The notes below the pieces were generated by a model. The model saw only the letters and a list, made by a program, of their open reading frames with translations, had not been told where the DNA came from and ran no database searches. The position numbers and the translations under genes are program-made. Of a DNA stretch of 64,000 nucleotides, positions 23,036 to 35,057 are shown in pieces. The stretch comes from Spinacia oleracea (lineage: Eukaryota > Streptophyta > Magnoliopsida > Caryophyllales > Amaranthaceae): positions 9,411,143 to 9,475,142 of the forward strand of contig NC_079491.1 in the NCBI RefSeq assembly GCF_020520425.1, in the 5' to 3' direction. The stretch's first letter is position 1. Each line of letters opens with the position of its first letter.

Positions 23036-26000
23036 ATGCCTACTTGGGTATAGAACATCAAACAAATAGAATATCAATAGCCACTTGAAAGTCCTTTGAA
23101 TATTCTGTTCTCCTTGAAGCACTCGTAAAGTCTTCTAAGAGATATCTATTCTTTAAAGCCACTTCTAACGTCCTTAAAGAATAAGTTCGGATTTTCTGAA
23201 GCGCTTCGAAAAGCCTCCGGAATGTCCGTTTATGTTTGTTGTTCGCCTCGAAAACTTTCGAGGTCTATTTTCTCCCACTTGTCATTTTGGAAACGAATCT
23301 CCAAAAGGACATTATTTCGAGCAAACAAACATTATGTTCTCAAAAATTCGTGGTAGAAACAATACCCTTGTGTCTCATTTGAATAAATCACAATGAAACA
23401 TATATCTATACTTGGGCCTTAGTTTGTTGAATAACAAACACTAAGCTCCCACTGAGTTTAGGAACTCTTTAGATATATTATGAAAAGATATTCTGAAATT
23501 ACTTTTCAATAGCTTTGACGAAATTGGTTTAGTTTGGTGGTAGTTGAGCATTTTGTTTTAGAAATTATAGGAAAAGTCTTTATGATCCGTCATTGATCGA
23601 ATCAAGTACTAATTGACTTCGATTATTCCAACTAAGATATGCCATATCTTATGGACCTAGATTGTGAAATTACAACACACAATCATTGATGATCATATTT
23701 GGTCTCAAGTAATCATCAACATGATCTAACCTAGATCTTTATGATTTCTTGCCAAGTGGATTTTATACTTTTGAATCTTTGAACTAGCCAAACAGATTCA
23801 ACTTATATCACATTTGAGTAAATAAACCTATATTCACTCAAATCCATGTGAAATAATAAAGTCATAAAACCTTTCTTTAGCTTTGAACTCTATCGTCTAG
23901 GCGTTCTAACAATAGTTCATATTCTTTGTTACTTTCAACAAGTAAGACTAGCTTGTCTTAAGTTGACCTAGAAATCAACCAACTTTCAAAAGTCCATCAA
24001 AATAGAGCTTATGAATGTTAACTTGTTGATATGGTCTAAGCAACAATGCCAAAGATTTAATGGAACTCAAATCAAGGGTTTGATTTGAACCTAGTAAAGT
24101 TCTTTAAAGAGTTGTTTGTTTTAATCAAGCATATTGACTCAACCAGTAATTGACCATTTCATTCAAATAAACAAACAAACAAGCATTGTTTTTGTTCTTC
24201 TGAATGTGAGTCTTTCTGTGTTTGAAGCAGAAATTTAGGTATGCTGATTATGGAACAAGATAGCCATCAAGTTCCGGCCTTTGAAAGGACTTAAAACAAA
24301 CTAGATGACCCTACAACTAATGTAGCATTGCCATGCTTCATTTCCCACTTGTAGGTCATTAGTGTATCCTAGCTTCCATTATTTGAGTTATTACCGAAGT
24401 AAGAACCTCAAGCGGTATATGATACCAAGGAAGTTTGATTGCTAGGTCACTTCTCTTTAAACATAAATTTATAGGTAGAAACGGAATCGTAAATTCCTTT
24501 CATTTGTTCCTCTGTTTTCCTATTTCTTGTACCCTTTCTTATAGTCTTAAGAATTGAATCTTTAGTGTTGACTTTTATACTTTGTTTAGACATGTCCAAT
24601 GTCACTACAACAAAGTTCTTACCATTTTAATTTATGTTGAACATTATATTTCAACTGGATGATCTTACCAGAAGCTTCTAAAGTTCTCTAAGCATCGATC
24701 TATTCGAATGTCTAGGAACTAGACTCATTCGAGAATTAAATGGACAAAGATATTAGGTTGTTAACCATTGGTAAAGCTGAGCGTATTAAACTCAATGCTT
24801 TATGATCTCAAAACTACATTGTATTTTGAATTCACAAGCACCAATTGGTTTGCCATTCGATTTTGATATTCGAAAACAACCATAAAAGTCGCTAAAAGAA
24901 ACGTACATTTTAATTTGCTCACTTTCTCTCATTTCCGTGAATCGTTCTTGGATTCACTACCAATCGAGGAAATTTACTGTTACCTTTCTAAAAGGATTTA
25001 TTGCAGTGCAAGATATTTAATTATAAACAATAATTAAAACATACATTGAAGCATGCAAAGTCTAAACATTTATCATGAATAATAACTTGAAATTAAAGCA
25101 ACTATGCAATTCAAACAAGTTATTAGCATTTTATTCGATTTTATTGTTCCGGTAGGTGTGAATAAAATGATTCCAAGACCCTAAAACCATTGAAGAATTA
25201 AGCACAGTTTGTCGACTCAATTCTAAAACATTTTAGGTAAGCAAAAGCCTTTTGCTAATAGTCTAGAAACTACTGTTGGTTGATAGGTACGTCTAAGAAC
25301 TTATTAGGTAAACCTATCGATTTTGCCACGACATAAAAGGACTCCTTACTTATATCGTTGAGTTTCACCAAAACTAACGTGTACTCACAATTATTTGTGT
25401 ACCTTGCCCCTTTAGGACCAATAAGTAACACCTCGCTGAGCGAAAACTATTACTAGATTGATGTAAAGGATATCCAAGCAAGTGTATATTTTGGCATGGC
25501 ACCTTATAACTCAATTTTTAAGTTTGGAACTTAAGGCTCTTACTATGTTGGTTAGATTTTAAGTGAACTAAAATCCTTAATCATGCAACATAATCAAGCT
25601 TTTGATCTCATGCATTTTAAGACATATTTAAAACAATAAATAACTTAAAACATGCATAAGATATTTGTGATCTAGTATGGCCCGACTTCATCTTGAAGCT
25701 TTGACTTCAAAGTCCGTCTTGAAAATCTCCGTGGGAGGCACCATTTTCTTCAAATAGGATAAGCTATAACTAATTACAACTATTTGATGGTTCGCAGACC
25801 ATATTTGAATTGAAAAATAACTTTGGTACTTTAGACCAATTACATTCAAATTAATGGTACGCAGACCATATTTTCTATCCTATTTGGGCCATACTAGTCA
25901 CTTCATAACCTGCAAAACAGTACACATACAATATATACCATTCACCCATTCATTATCATGAATGGCCCACATAGCTGGTTAGTAAAACACATTATGCATC

Positions 26001-26629
26001 ACGTAAACATTTGCAGCAATTAATCAAGGGCACCAATAATCTACCAATTATTCAGTCCTTATTAATTCTAATCAAGTTGTTTTAACCTTAAGGATTTGTA
26101 GACCTAATCAAGAGTTTATGACTAAAAAACGCTCCCACTTAAACCAATAAATTCATATGCTTTACCAATTTTAAACATAAAAATGTATTTCTAGTCCAAC
26201 CGGAAACATACAAATTTAATTAAAATTTAAAGCTCATATCAATTTATAATTGAATCCAAAAATTTAATTTAATTTCAGTCGTATTTAAATTAATTCATGA
26301 TTTTAATTTTAGTAAAATAATTAGAATAAATAACATTTATTATAATTATAATATTCAAAATTAAAATCCAAGAAAATAATTCAAATTATTAATTTTAAAA
26401 TCAATTAAAATTACGTGAACTGAAATTTTCAAATTAAACATTCAAAACGATCTAATCGTAACGCAAACACCCTACGCGTTGCACGCCCATGGACCGTACG
26501 CACACAGCCATTGCTGGCCATGTGCGCGCAGCCCATGCGCTCGTCGCATAGCTGCTGCTTCCCTATCGCAAGCCTCCGCACACATTGTGCTCGCTGCGCG
26601 CGCCAGCGCTCATCGCACGCGAGCTATCG

Positions 26630-26735
26630 CTCGCAGTGCGCGCGCGCGACATCGCTCGCTGGGCGCGCGACATCGCTCGCTGGGCGCGCGACATCGCTCG
26701 CTGGGCGCGCGAGCCATCGCTCGCTGGGCGAGGCA
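26630..26735. repeat. GC-rich 21-bp tandem array in the leader of the LTR element
   Basis: About four units of CATCGCTCGCTGGGCGCGCGA lie in the 5' (minus-strand) part of the interior. A longer version of the same array is at 61375-61530 in the related element on the right. All six frames stay open by composition, so the long frames here are not evidence of genes. Confidence 0.85.
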
Positions 26736-27727
26736 GCGCGCGTTGTGGCGCAGCTCGCTTGCTGCCCACACGCGACTGCCTTGGCTCGCCCTTCGCCCAT
26801 GCCCATTCGTTCATTGCTCGTGGCACACGACACAAGGCAGGGCTGCTGCCTTGTGCTCGTGCACTACGCCCTTGCTCATTGCATTCGTGCCGCACGGGCG
26901 ACGAGCTCCCTTGCTCGTCGTCGCATGCCCGCATTATACAACACCCCTTAAGGGTAACACGAAGCATCCATTGCTTCGTGCGTGCAAGTTATATGAACGA
27001 ATCGCATAAAATTTTAAAATTTATATTTAAAATTAATGACAAATTAATAAATATTATTAATTTCATAATTTTAGGGCGAAAAATCGAAAATTTATTATCC
27101 AATTGATTTCCGATTGTTATGGATTCAAGTCTAGGTCATAAAAATTTAAAATTTATCGTAAATTTACAATTTTTATGGTGGTTTTTAATCATAGGTTTCT
27201 AATTAAATTACAATTAATTATGAAAATCAAATTAATTCTAAATTATTCTAATTTTCAACAAATTAATCATAATTACAAATTAGATTGCATAATTAACAAG
27301 ACTAGGCATTCAAACTTGTTAAACATATGCAGTAGGTCAATCAAAAATTCAAGATTTATCAACAAGAATCGCAAATATTTAATTTAACATCTTAAATTTA
27401 CGAAATTTTGCATTCGAAAAACTAAAACCTTCGAAAAGTCATAGTTAGGCTTCGAATTTGAGAATTCTGGGTTCGGCAGAAAAATACTATTTTTGTCAAA
27501 ATTTTAGAATGCCTTTTACATGCGGAATTGACACAAAAATCACTCAATTCGGATGAGTAATGAAGAAACTGCCGAAAAACTGCGTACGTATAATTAAATA
27601 AACGCAATTTGCAATTAATTAACAATTACGAAAATTAATCACCCCTTTTAATTCTTGCAAATTTGTAATATTTAACCATGTTCATGCAATTTAGATTATG
27701 AAAATAATAAGGGGCTCGTGATACCAC

Positions 27728-29101
27728 TGTTAGGTTATGATTCATATGACAGTTCATAAATCATGCGGAAAAACCATAAAGCCAGGAAACATATTATTTA
27801 CACATAATCATTTAGCATAGTTTAGATGCATACTCTTTGTTGCGTGCCTTCCCTAGCTGCGCCCGAACCGAACAAGAACAAGTCTTTAGGACTCCAAGTG
27901 TCGTCCCTCCGTAGATAGTCCACAACACGTCCGGATCCGCCTTAAGATTGACCAACTAGAATCGCCCTTAAGGTTCTAATATTTTCGGTTGGGTAGGCAA
28001 GAATATTGGCTGATTTTTCTGCTTAAAAATCTTAGTTTTTTTGAATACTTAAAAACTTGTTGTATAAATAATGACCCCTAGGCCTTTATTTATAGAGTTA
28101 TGGAAAAGGAATCGTAATCCTAGTAGGATACGAATTAATTGAAATTAGAATCCTACATGAATTCTATTTAATTAATTTATCCAATTAGGAATAGAAATTT
28201 AATCATACACTGACTCTTGTAGTTTTAGGAATCACGCATGAGCACAAACTCACACACACACGGCAGCCACAAGGGCTGCCCATGCGCGTGCGAGCAGCAG
28301 CCCACGCAGCGCGGCCCACGCATCCGTGGCCTTGGCGCGCGCTGGGCCTGCCTTGCGGTAGGCCTGGGCGCTGCTTTGGCTGCGCGCGTGCTTGCTGGGC
28401 GATGGCCCGGCTTCGTGCTGGGCCTTCGTCCGGCAGGCCTCGTCCGATGCTAATTCGTACGATACGCTTCCGATTAAATTTCCAGTTCCGGAATTTATTT
28501 CCGATACGAACAATATTTAATATTTCCGATTCCGGAATTAATTTCCGTTTCGAACAAATATTTAATATTTCCGTTTCCGGAATTATTTTCCGATTCCGGT
28601 AATATTTCCGATTCTGACAATATTTCCGTTTCCGGCAATATTTCCGATTCTGGTAATATTTCCATTTCCAATAATATTTTCCGATACGTACCATGTTTCC
28701 GTTTCCGGCAACATCTACGACTTGGATAATATTCATATTTCCGATACGATCCATATTTCCGTTTCCGGCAATATCATCGTTTCCGGAGTATTCATTTCTT
28801 GCCTGTGACGATCTTAGCTCCCACTGAAACCAAGATCCGTCGGTTCCGAATATTCATAGATGGAGTATTTAATGCCATTAAATACTTGATCCGTTTACGT
28901 ACTATTTGTGTGACCCTACGGGTTCAGTCAAGAGTAAGCTGTGGATTAATATCATTAATTCCACTTGAACTGAAGCGGCCTCTAGCTAGGCATTCAGCTC
29001 ACTTGATCTCACTGAATTATTAACTTGTTAATTAATACTGAACCGCATTTATTAGACTTAACATAGAATGCATACTTGGACCAAGGGCATTATTTCCTTC
29101 A
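27728..29101 (-). repeat. 5' LTR of the copia-type element
   Basis: 1374 bp, partner of 18839-20212. It carries any promoter of the element and would also be the first element sequence met by transcription coming from unit B exon 1. Confidence 0.93.
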
Positions 29102-29514
29102 GTGACAACAGTGGCAGTACTGAAGAACGTTGGACCATGGGAAGCTAGGAACATGAAGAGGCACATGAGAGGTACAGGAGGCCGAGGGATGAACCCAACA
29201 ACTGCGAGCCACATTAAGAAGTAAACCAAAAAGAATTGGATGTTACCCACCGCGAGGACCACCCAGGGTCCATGGAAGCAACGCCAGTGGCGAGGTCTAG
29301 AGGAGGCGGTGACAGTGGCGAACAGGAGGCCAGAAAGGACACCTACATTGCTACCAATGTCTTTGAAGACGGACACGGTGTCGAGGGTGGATTGGTCGTA
29401 GGATTGGGAGGATTTAATAGCAGGTGAGTATACACTGAAGGCATAGGAACCACCCACGATTGCTTGTATCCATATGCTTGCCACTGTTGCCATCCATCTT
29501 TCACTACTGCCCAT

Positions 29515-30369
29515 ATTGATACAATATTACTCTTACAGTTTGTTTGGATAGGAATTTAGGAAGTGGGGAGGAGGAATGTTCTCCTGTTTGTTGACTTTTA
29601 TGGAAGAGGGAACTATTTTGATCATGTTAAGTTGTAAGGGGGAGGTTGAGACATTGATTGAAATATTTTTTGCATTCCTATATTGCCCTTACAGCAGGGC
29701 TGGCCAATAAATTAGAGTGTTGATGGTGTGTTTGGATAGTAATGGTGGGAGGAAAGGGATGTGTAGGAAAGAGACCAGGTCCGTCTAACATTTTGGAGGC
29801 CGTGTACTAATATAGATATTAAGTCCCTGACATTGATAAAAAATGGCACGATATTAAGGAGAAGGGTAGAGGGCGGGGGGAAAAGAGAAAACACAGTTGT
29901 GGACTTGTGGTGGCGAGAGAAGGGGTGAGGGCGCATTTATGTCACTGTGTATAGATAAGTTTTAATGGTTTAAAAAGAAAAGCAAAGATAGGAACCAAAC
30001 TTCTTTTTCATATGAAAGGAATGGGTTTTAAACATTCAATTCTTTCCCTTTCAGCTATCAAATGGTCTAAGATAGGTGTAACTTGTATGCATTGTAGGTT
30101 TCTGCAATTTTCTTTTCTTTTTCTGAGGTAAATAAGGAAGAGGCAATTCAACCAACCAAAATTCCGCCGCTCCTTTAAAATGGAACGCCTTGTGAATTAC
30201 AATTTTACTAGAAGTGTTACTTCCTTCATGTAACCAAACGGTTGCTAATAAGTATGTAGCCAAGAGATAAAATATGAAAAATAAGTGGAATGAACAATAC
30301 AAACAAAAATCCACACTGAAACCCATTTCTTCTGGGGAAAAAACAGTGATACATCCAAGTTATACATTC
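29515..30369. other. Spacer between transporter units B and C
   Basis: Contains the promoter side of B and the 3' side of C. Two stretches opening GTTTGGATAG (near 29540 and 29728) resemble starts of transposon-like repeats, but I cannot define their ends. No exon is seen. Confidence 0.45.
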
Positions 30370-32623
30370 TTACAAAATATGTAATCTTCTTAAGACAACA
30401 TTCTTATAAAATGCCCTTGTTCGGAAGAACAATGTCAGAGCAACAAGAAACCCCAAAAAGCTAACAAAAGCCAAAATAAAGAAGGATACCATGAAACAGT
30501 GAACTCCATAGCAAGAATTGTTTTTATTTGCTTCTCTGTCATATATATGTCCTATCACCCAAACTGAGAGGAAGTAAGTTCCTATAGGGCTCGCGATACC
30601 TATGGTATTGAAAATGGTACCCATATGCTTCACACCAAATATATCTGCAGTAATAGTAGGCATCAGACTCCACTGCGCACCATAGCATATCCCAACTAGG
30701 ACAGTTCCAATATACAAATTCCCTGGAAATCCCAGAGAAATAATGAGATGTCCTGCAGTCATGGTTGCTAGACTGACTGCAATCATTAACGGTCTTGCCC
30801 ATCCTTTTTGGCGCAGTAATATATCAGATATGAACCCTGCTCCAAAACGGCCTAGGAAATTTCATATTGACCATAGTGAAACCAATGTATTAGTCTTCAC
30901 CATGTCATAGCCAAGTTATTGTCCTATCTGACTCATATTGTTTATGGTTTCCAGCCCGGAACCCATTCCACAAGACATGGCAACAAACAACAACCAAAAG
31001 TTCAAGCTTCTTGTGGACTCAAATATATCCATGCTTTCGTCGACTTGTTCAATCTCATTCGAAATACCAGGTAATGCTTTATATTCCTCATTTTCAAAAA
31101 TACTATCAGCTAATGATTCCTCTTCCAGAAACAGTTGGTAAGAGTTTTCCTTTCTTGTAACTTCAACAGCAATATAGAGGGGCAAAGAAAGCAATACTAA
31201 AAGAACTGCAACTGTAACAAAATGTGCCCACCGTGGAAATTCAATAATATTCTCCAAGATGATGATGATCATTAGAAAGGCAGCTAGAACCAGAGAAACT
31301 ACGGAGAACCGATTGAGGTACTTTTTATCATCTGATCTGCTTCTTGGACTGATTCTCACCAGACACATCACTGAGAAAGTTACGGTGGTTGGCAACAAAG
31401 CCAGCATTAGGATGAATGTGCTTTGATTTCCCTTGAAAAATGCTTGATAAACTTGGATTGTCATTGCTCCAGTAAGTCCAAGAAAGCCCTGGCCATATGA
31501 ATTACAAACACTAATTAACATTCAATTAACATTGAAATATAACTGTAATCACAGATATGCGGAAATGATTATAAAGAATTGCTTATCCTGCCTAATCTTT
31601 AGAGATCTCTTGGATTTAGGAAGACTTGCTCTATATCTGTAGTTAGGTTTGTCTTATTGTATATATATGGAGAGGTTCTCCTGGGTAAAACCAATGGCTT
31701 ATTCGCGGCAATTTGTTGCAACTTGCGATGATGGGTGTATGGTATAGTTGACCAACATTGATCATGGCCAACTTATTTTAGGGTATAACCTATGTGCCTT
31801 GTTTGCAGCAATCTATTTGACTATATCTATTGTTGAGATTGTCTCATTGTGTTTGGAGAGGTGCTTCTACAGGGTATAACCTATATCTCGTTCGTGATAA
31901 TCTGTATTAGCAATTGTTCAACCTTAAGAATAGGTCAGGAAAGTTGTCTTCTATTACTTTCAAAGATTTTCCATCGATTCATGGTGCTGGTTATAAGGCT
32001 TGTAACTTGAAATTAAGGTTTGTTAGGTTGATATTGGATGTTATGTGTTAGTTGAAAATAGTGACAAGGCTGGAGATTTAAGGAACATTTCCACAAAAGA
32101 AAAAGCACACAGTTTTTTTTTGGCAATGGTAAAGTAGAATGATTAAGCTGACCTTCAATATCCCCACAATAGTCCCATTATATTCTGGAAAATTCAGTAC
32201 ACCTGTAACAACATTGGCCGTGCTGAAGAACGTCTGAGCATGGGCAGCTAGGAACATGAAGAGGCACATGAGGGGCACAGGTGGCCGAGGGATGAGCCCA
32301 ACTACAACGAGCCACATGAAGAAGTAACCCAAGAAGCACTGGACTGCACCTGCAGCAAGGACTACCCATGGCCCATGGAAGCAACGCCAGCGGCGGGACC
32401 CAGAGGAAGCCGCAGTGGCTGCATACAGGATACCAGAGAGGACACCAGCATTAGCGCCAATGTCTTTGAAGACGGAAATTGTGTCAAGGGTGGACTGGTT
32501 GTAGGATTGGGAGGACTTTAGAACCGGGGAGTAGACGCCAAAGGCGTAGGAACCTCCCATGGTTTCTTGTATCCATATGCTTGCCACGGTCGCCACCCAT
32601 CTGTTGCTGATGATGTTGTCCAT
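30370..32623 (-). pseudogene. NFD4-like transporter unit C, two premature stops in exon 2
   Basis: Exon 1 (32153-32623, 157 codons, opening MDNIISNRWVATVASIWIQE) is intact, with the donor after …GILK. Exon 2 (30370-31488, 373 codons) keeps its frame from acceptor to final stop, but TAA replaces a Ser codon at 30916-30918 (…SQIGQ*LGYD) and TGA replaces a Trp codon at 30862-30864 (SLWSI*NFLG). Apart from these it matches units B and E closely, ending NVVLRRLHIL. No net frameshift has accumulated, so inactivation is fairly recent or the truncated product is tolerated. The intron is 31489-32152. An overlapping out-of-frame ATG lies 5 bases upstream of the start. Confidence 0.88.
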
Positions 32624-33471
32624 TGCATCTGTTTGTGTTGATGAATTTCTAATGTGTTTCTGTTTGGTTTTTCACTTTGTGTCTTTGTTTGTTGTAGGAT
32701 TAAGCTGTTTGATGAACTTATTGAGTAGGTCTTGGTTGCTGTTTCCACGTTGCTGGTCATTATTGTTAAAATACATGACCTGATCGTATTAGCAAATAAG
32801 ATTTGTGGAAATCTCCCTTTACAGACAATTGAAGTATTATTAACACTATAAAGTCGCCCTTCTGGGTTTGCAAGCGCTGTATACTTGATTTTATTATGGC
32901 GGTTGTGAAGCATTCATAACAAATTAACAAAATTAAATCGTCTTCATAACAACAGGAAGAGAACAATCGGCAATGTGGATTAAAATATGTACTCTAATTC
33001 TTTATTTATTTAATTTTATTGTCAGGTAAGAGAAGACGGGAACCTACTGAACATACACAGGTTTATGTTTGAGCCACTCCCAAGCATTTCGCTGTCGATG
33101 GGACTCGACCGTGTAAGGTGAGTTATTCACCTACTCCACAAACTTATGTTAGTTACTTACTTTGATTCTTATTGTGTAGAAGCTATTAATCAAATAATTG
33201 TACATGATACACAACAATTAGTTAATAAGAAAAAACATTGCTGAAGTTTCAAACAAGAAAAAGACGTACACGTATAACCTTGTCCACAGAAGTTTAAGGT
33301 ATACTTGTGTATTTGACTTGGTAAATGCGTCTCTGCTAAGTGCTGAGTGCTGACCTCTCCCAGGTCCAAGTGCACGTCTCTTCTAAAAATGTCCGTGCCA
33401 CCAAACTTGCCAATACGCGGTGTATTAGGTGGAGGAGGAGTCAATATATCCTTATAGCAATGGCATTTACC
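32624..33471. other. Spacer upstream of unit C
   Basis: No exon, RNA gene or clear transposon is seen. It should include the promoter of unit C. Confidence 0.45.
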
Positions 33472-34306
33472 CTACAGTACCTTATTAGAGAATAGCCTAG
33501 TCTTTTTAGCACAACAGACCTGTAAAATACCCTTGTGCGGAACAACAACGTGAGAGCGACAAGGAATCAAAAGAAGCTCACAAATGGCAATAGTAGGAAG
33601 GATACCATAAAGCAGTTGAACTCCAAAGCAAGAAATTTGCTCCCCTGTTTCTCTGTCATAAATCCTCAATCGCCCAAACAGAAAGAACATAAGTTCCCGA
33701 AGGATTTGCTTTACCAATGCATTGTAAATGGTTCCCATATGCAAAACACGGAAAATTTCTGAAGTAATAGTAGGCATCAAACTCCATAGTGCACCAAAAC
33801 ATATCCCCACCAAGATTGATAATGGATCAGTTTTTACCAGAAGTGGGTGACATTATTCTTTGTTATTAGCTGCTGTAGCGACTTTTAGAGGCAAAGATAG
33901 AAATAATAGAAAAACTAGAAACACAAGAAGGCACACCCAATGTGGAAACACAAAGATGTAAGTATTCTGTTATGATGATGGTCATAAGATATGCAGCCAG
34001 AAGTATTGGAATACCGACATAGAATTAAGGTGGTTCTTGTGTGTGTGTGTGCAGAGAGAGAGTAACAAAGGGCTAGCCGACAATGGTGTAGATGAGATTC
34101 GATCCCAGAGGTCGGGTAGTGGGTACCACTCCCTCAATACTTTATCAACTAAGCTAGTTGACATCTACAAATCCAGTCGAGTGATAAATGAGACTAAACT
34201 TGGCAACAATGCAAGCCTTGTATGTATGTGCTTGGAGCCTTGGATTGCCATTGAAAAATGTTTTATATACTTGGATTAAGATTGCTCCACTCAAGTCCTA
34301 GAAAAC
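33472..34306 (-). pseudogene. NFD4-like transporter unit D, deleted and frameshifted second-exon remnant
   Basis: Sequence matching unit E exon 2 is present at both ends: the 5' part (about 34175-34306 and 33840-34036) and the 3' part (33472-33835). The middle, from the TDPL loop to LVGICYG, is deleted; the junction at about 33825-33835 reads KTDPLSILVGICFG. The 3' part still shows GALWSLMPTITSEIF but then shifts frame more than once. A SINE-like insert (34038-34170) interrupts the 5' part. No first exon lies upstream. It is clearly a dead duplicate, closest to unit E. Confidence 0.85.
34038..34170 (-). mobile_element. tRNA-derived SINE-like insert in pseudogene D
   Basis: Read on the minus strand it has an A-box-like TAGCTTAGTTGATAAAG and, about 45 bp on, a B-box-like GGATCGAATCTC. 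It ends in a CTCTCT/CACACA tract. It interrupts sequence that is continuous in unit E. A second copy with the same order (GATTAGTGGTAAAG … GATCGAATCTCG … GCCCTTTGTATACTCTT) is at 41741-41840, which defines the family within this window. Confidence 0.6.
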
Positions 34307-35057
34307 CTTGCTCATACAATTTAGAATTAGAGAATCAATTTTATTTTCATGCCCCGTCAAATGTCAATGCATAATTTCAGCCATTAATATCTTTAGAGGC
34401 CAAGTTTCATGTATAGGAGTATAAAGGTCTAGAAGTTTATCAAAACCTTCTTGTTAGATCTTCTCTATAGAAGAGCAAAATAAGCAATCTTTTCTTTTTC
34501 TTCTACTTGAGTATAAAGGTTATGAAAAATAATAATATTAGGAGACCTTCACCGCGAGAGAAGCTTATATAACCCATGCATCTGAATTCTAAAGGCATGA
34601 TTCCTAATTACATGCAAAGGCATTATCTGGTGAAAACCATAACTGGCCAGTTTAATAATCCATTATAGCGATGTTGATGGTGATGTTAGAGAACGAGTAT
34701 TTGTGGATAGAGTAACACTCATAACTGTCAACAAGATAATAGGACAATATCAACATAATACGGATATATATCTTTATTTAACTGATTTACAAAAATACTT
34801 ATCATTATTGAACTTTTTATCTAAATAATTTACATTATAATAACACAATCAAAGAAAATATTTCATAAAATTGAAAGAAATGCTAAGGAAAAATAACATA
34901 TAAACTCGCCTTAAAATCGATGAGATGAGTTCAAAGAATACTTGTACGTTGTATCATGTACGAAGCATTAGATTTAGTACACCTCTTTCTAAAAATGTAC
35001 TTCGTATGTGCTACCATTACGATGTCCTTTAAGGCGAAAGGAGTCCGTCCGTGATTA
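34307..35057. other. Spacer between units D and E
   Basis: AT-rich with no exon recognised. It should contain the 3' untranslated region of unit E. Confidence 0.45.

Larger units (their letters stand above)
18839..29101 (-). mobile_element. Young Ty1/copia-type LTR retrotransposon, coding region degenerate (fossil interior, fresh LTRs)
   Basis: The element runs on the minus strand: 5' LTR 27728-29101, 3' LTR 18839-20212, each 1374 bp, beginning TG and ending CA. A 5-bp target duplication GTGAC flanks it (18834-18838 and 29102-29106). Next to the 5' LTR is a primer-binding-site-like TGGTATCACGAGCC (complement of 27713-27726), resembling initiator-Met tRNA sites. Next to the 3' LTR is a purine tract (complement of 20213-20222). 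The only clear coding trace is a copia-type reverse-transcriptase stretch at 22543-22755. The 7.5-kb interior is otherwise without long frames and is broken in many places. By eye the LTRs differ at about one position, so insertion is probably some tens of thousands of years old at usual plant rates. Confidence 0.92.
16366..29514 (-). pseudogene. NFD4-like transporter unit B, first exon split by a 10.3-kb LTR retrotransposon
   Basis: Exon 1 runs from ATG at 29514 to 29102 and resumes at 18833-18782 on the far side of the insertion. Without the insert it is 465 bp (155 codons), and exon 2 (16366-17514) gives 382 more residues, so the allele before insertion was a normal 537-residue transporter. 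Exon 1 opens MGSSERWMATVASIWIQA and shares the YSPAIKSSQSYDQSTLDT and PRPPVPLMCLFMFLASH blocks with its neighbours. Exon 2 is fully open, with GHFGAGYISD in place of the usual GRFGAGYISD (a His at the conserved Arg). The element sits in the same orientation as the gene. The frame entering the LTR from exon 1 stops within about 25 codons, so only the first few helices could be made. The intron is 17515-18781. Low decay elsewhere indicates very recent loss. Confidence 0.9.

Noticed and set aside
26479-27106. Long open frames on both strands (up to about 175 codons)
   Set aside because: They come from the GC-rich tandem array, where all frames stay open by composition. The translations are Ala/Arg/Ser repeats, and the same occurs at 61297-61917.
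29700-30065. Possible MITE between transporter units B and C
   Set aside because: One end opens GTGTTTGGATAG, but no convincing inverted partner or target duplication could be fixed.
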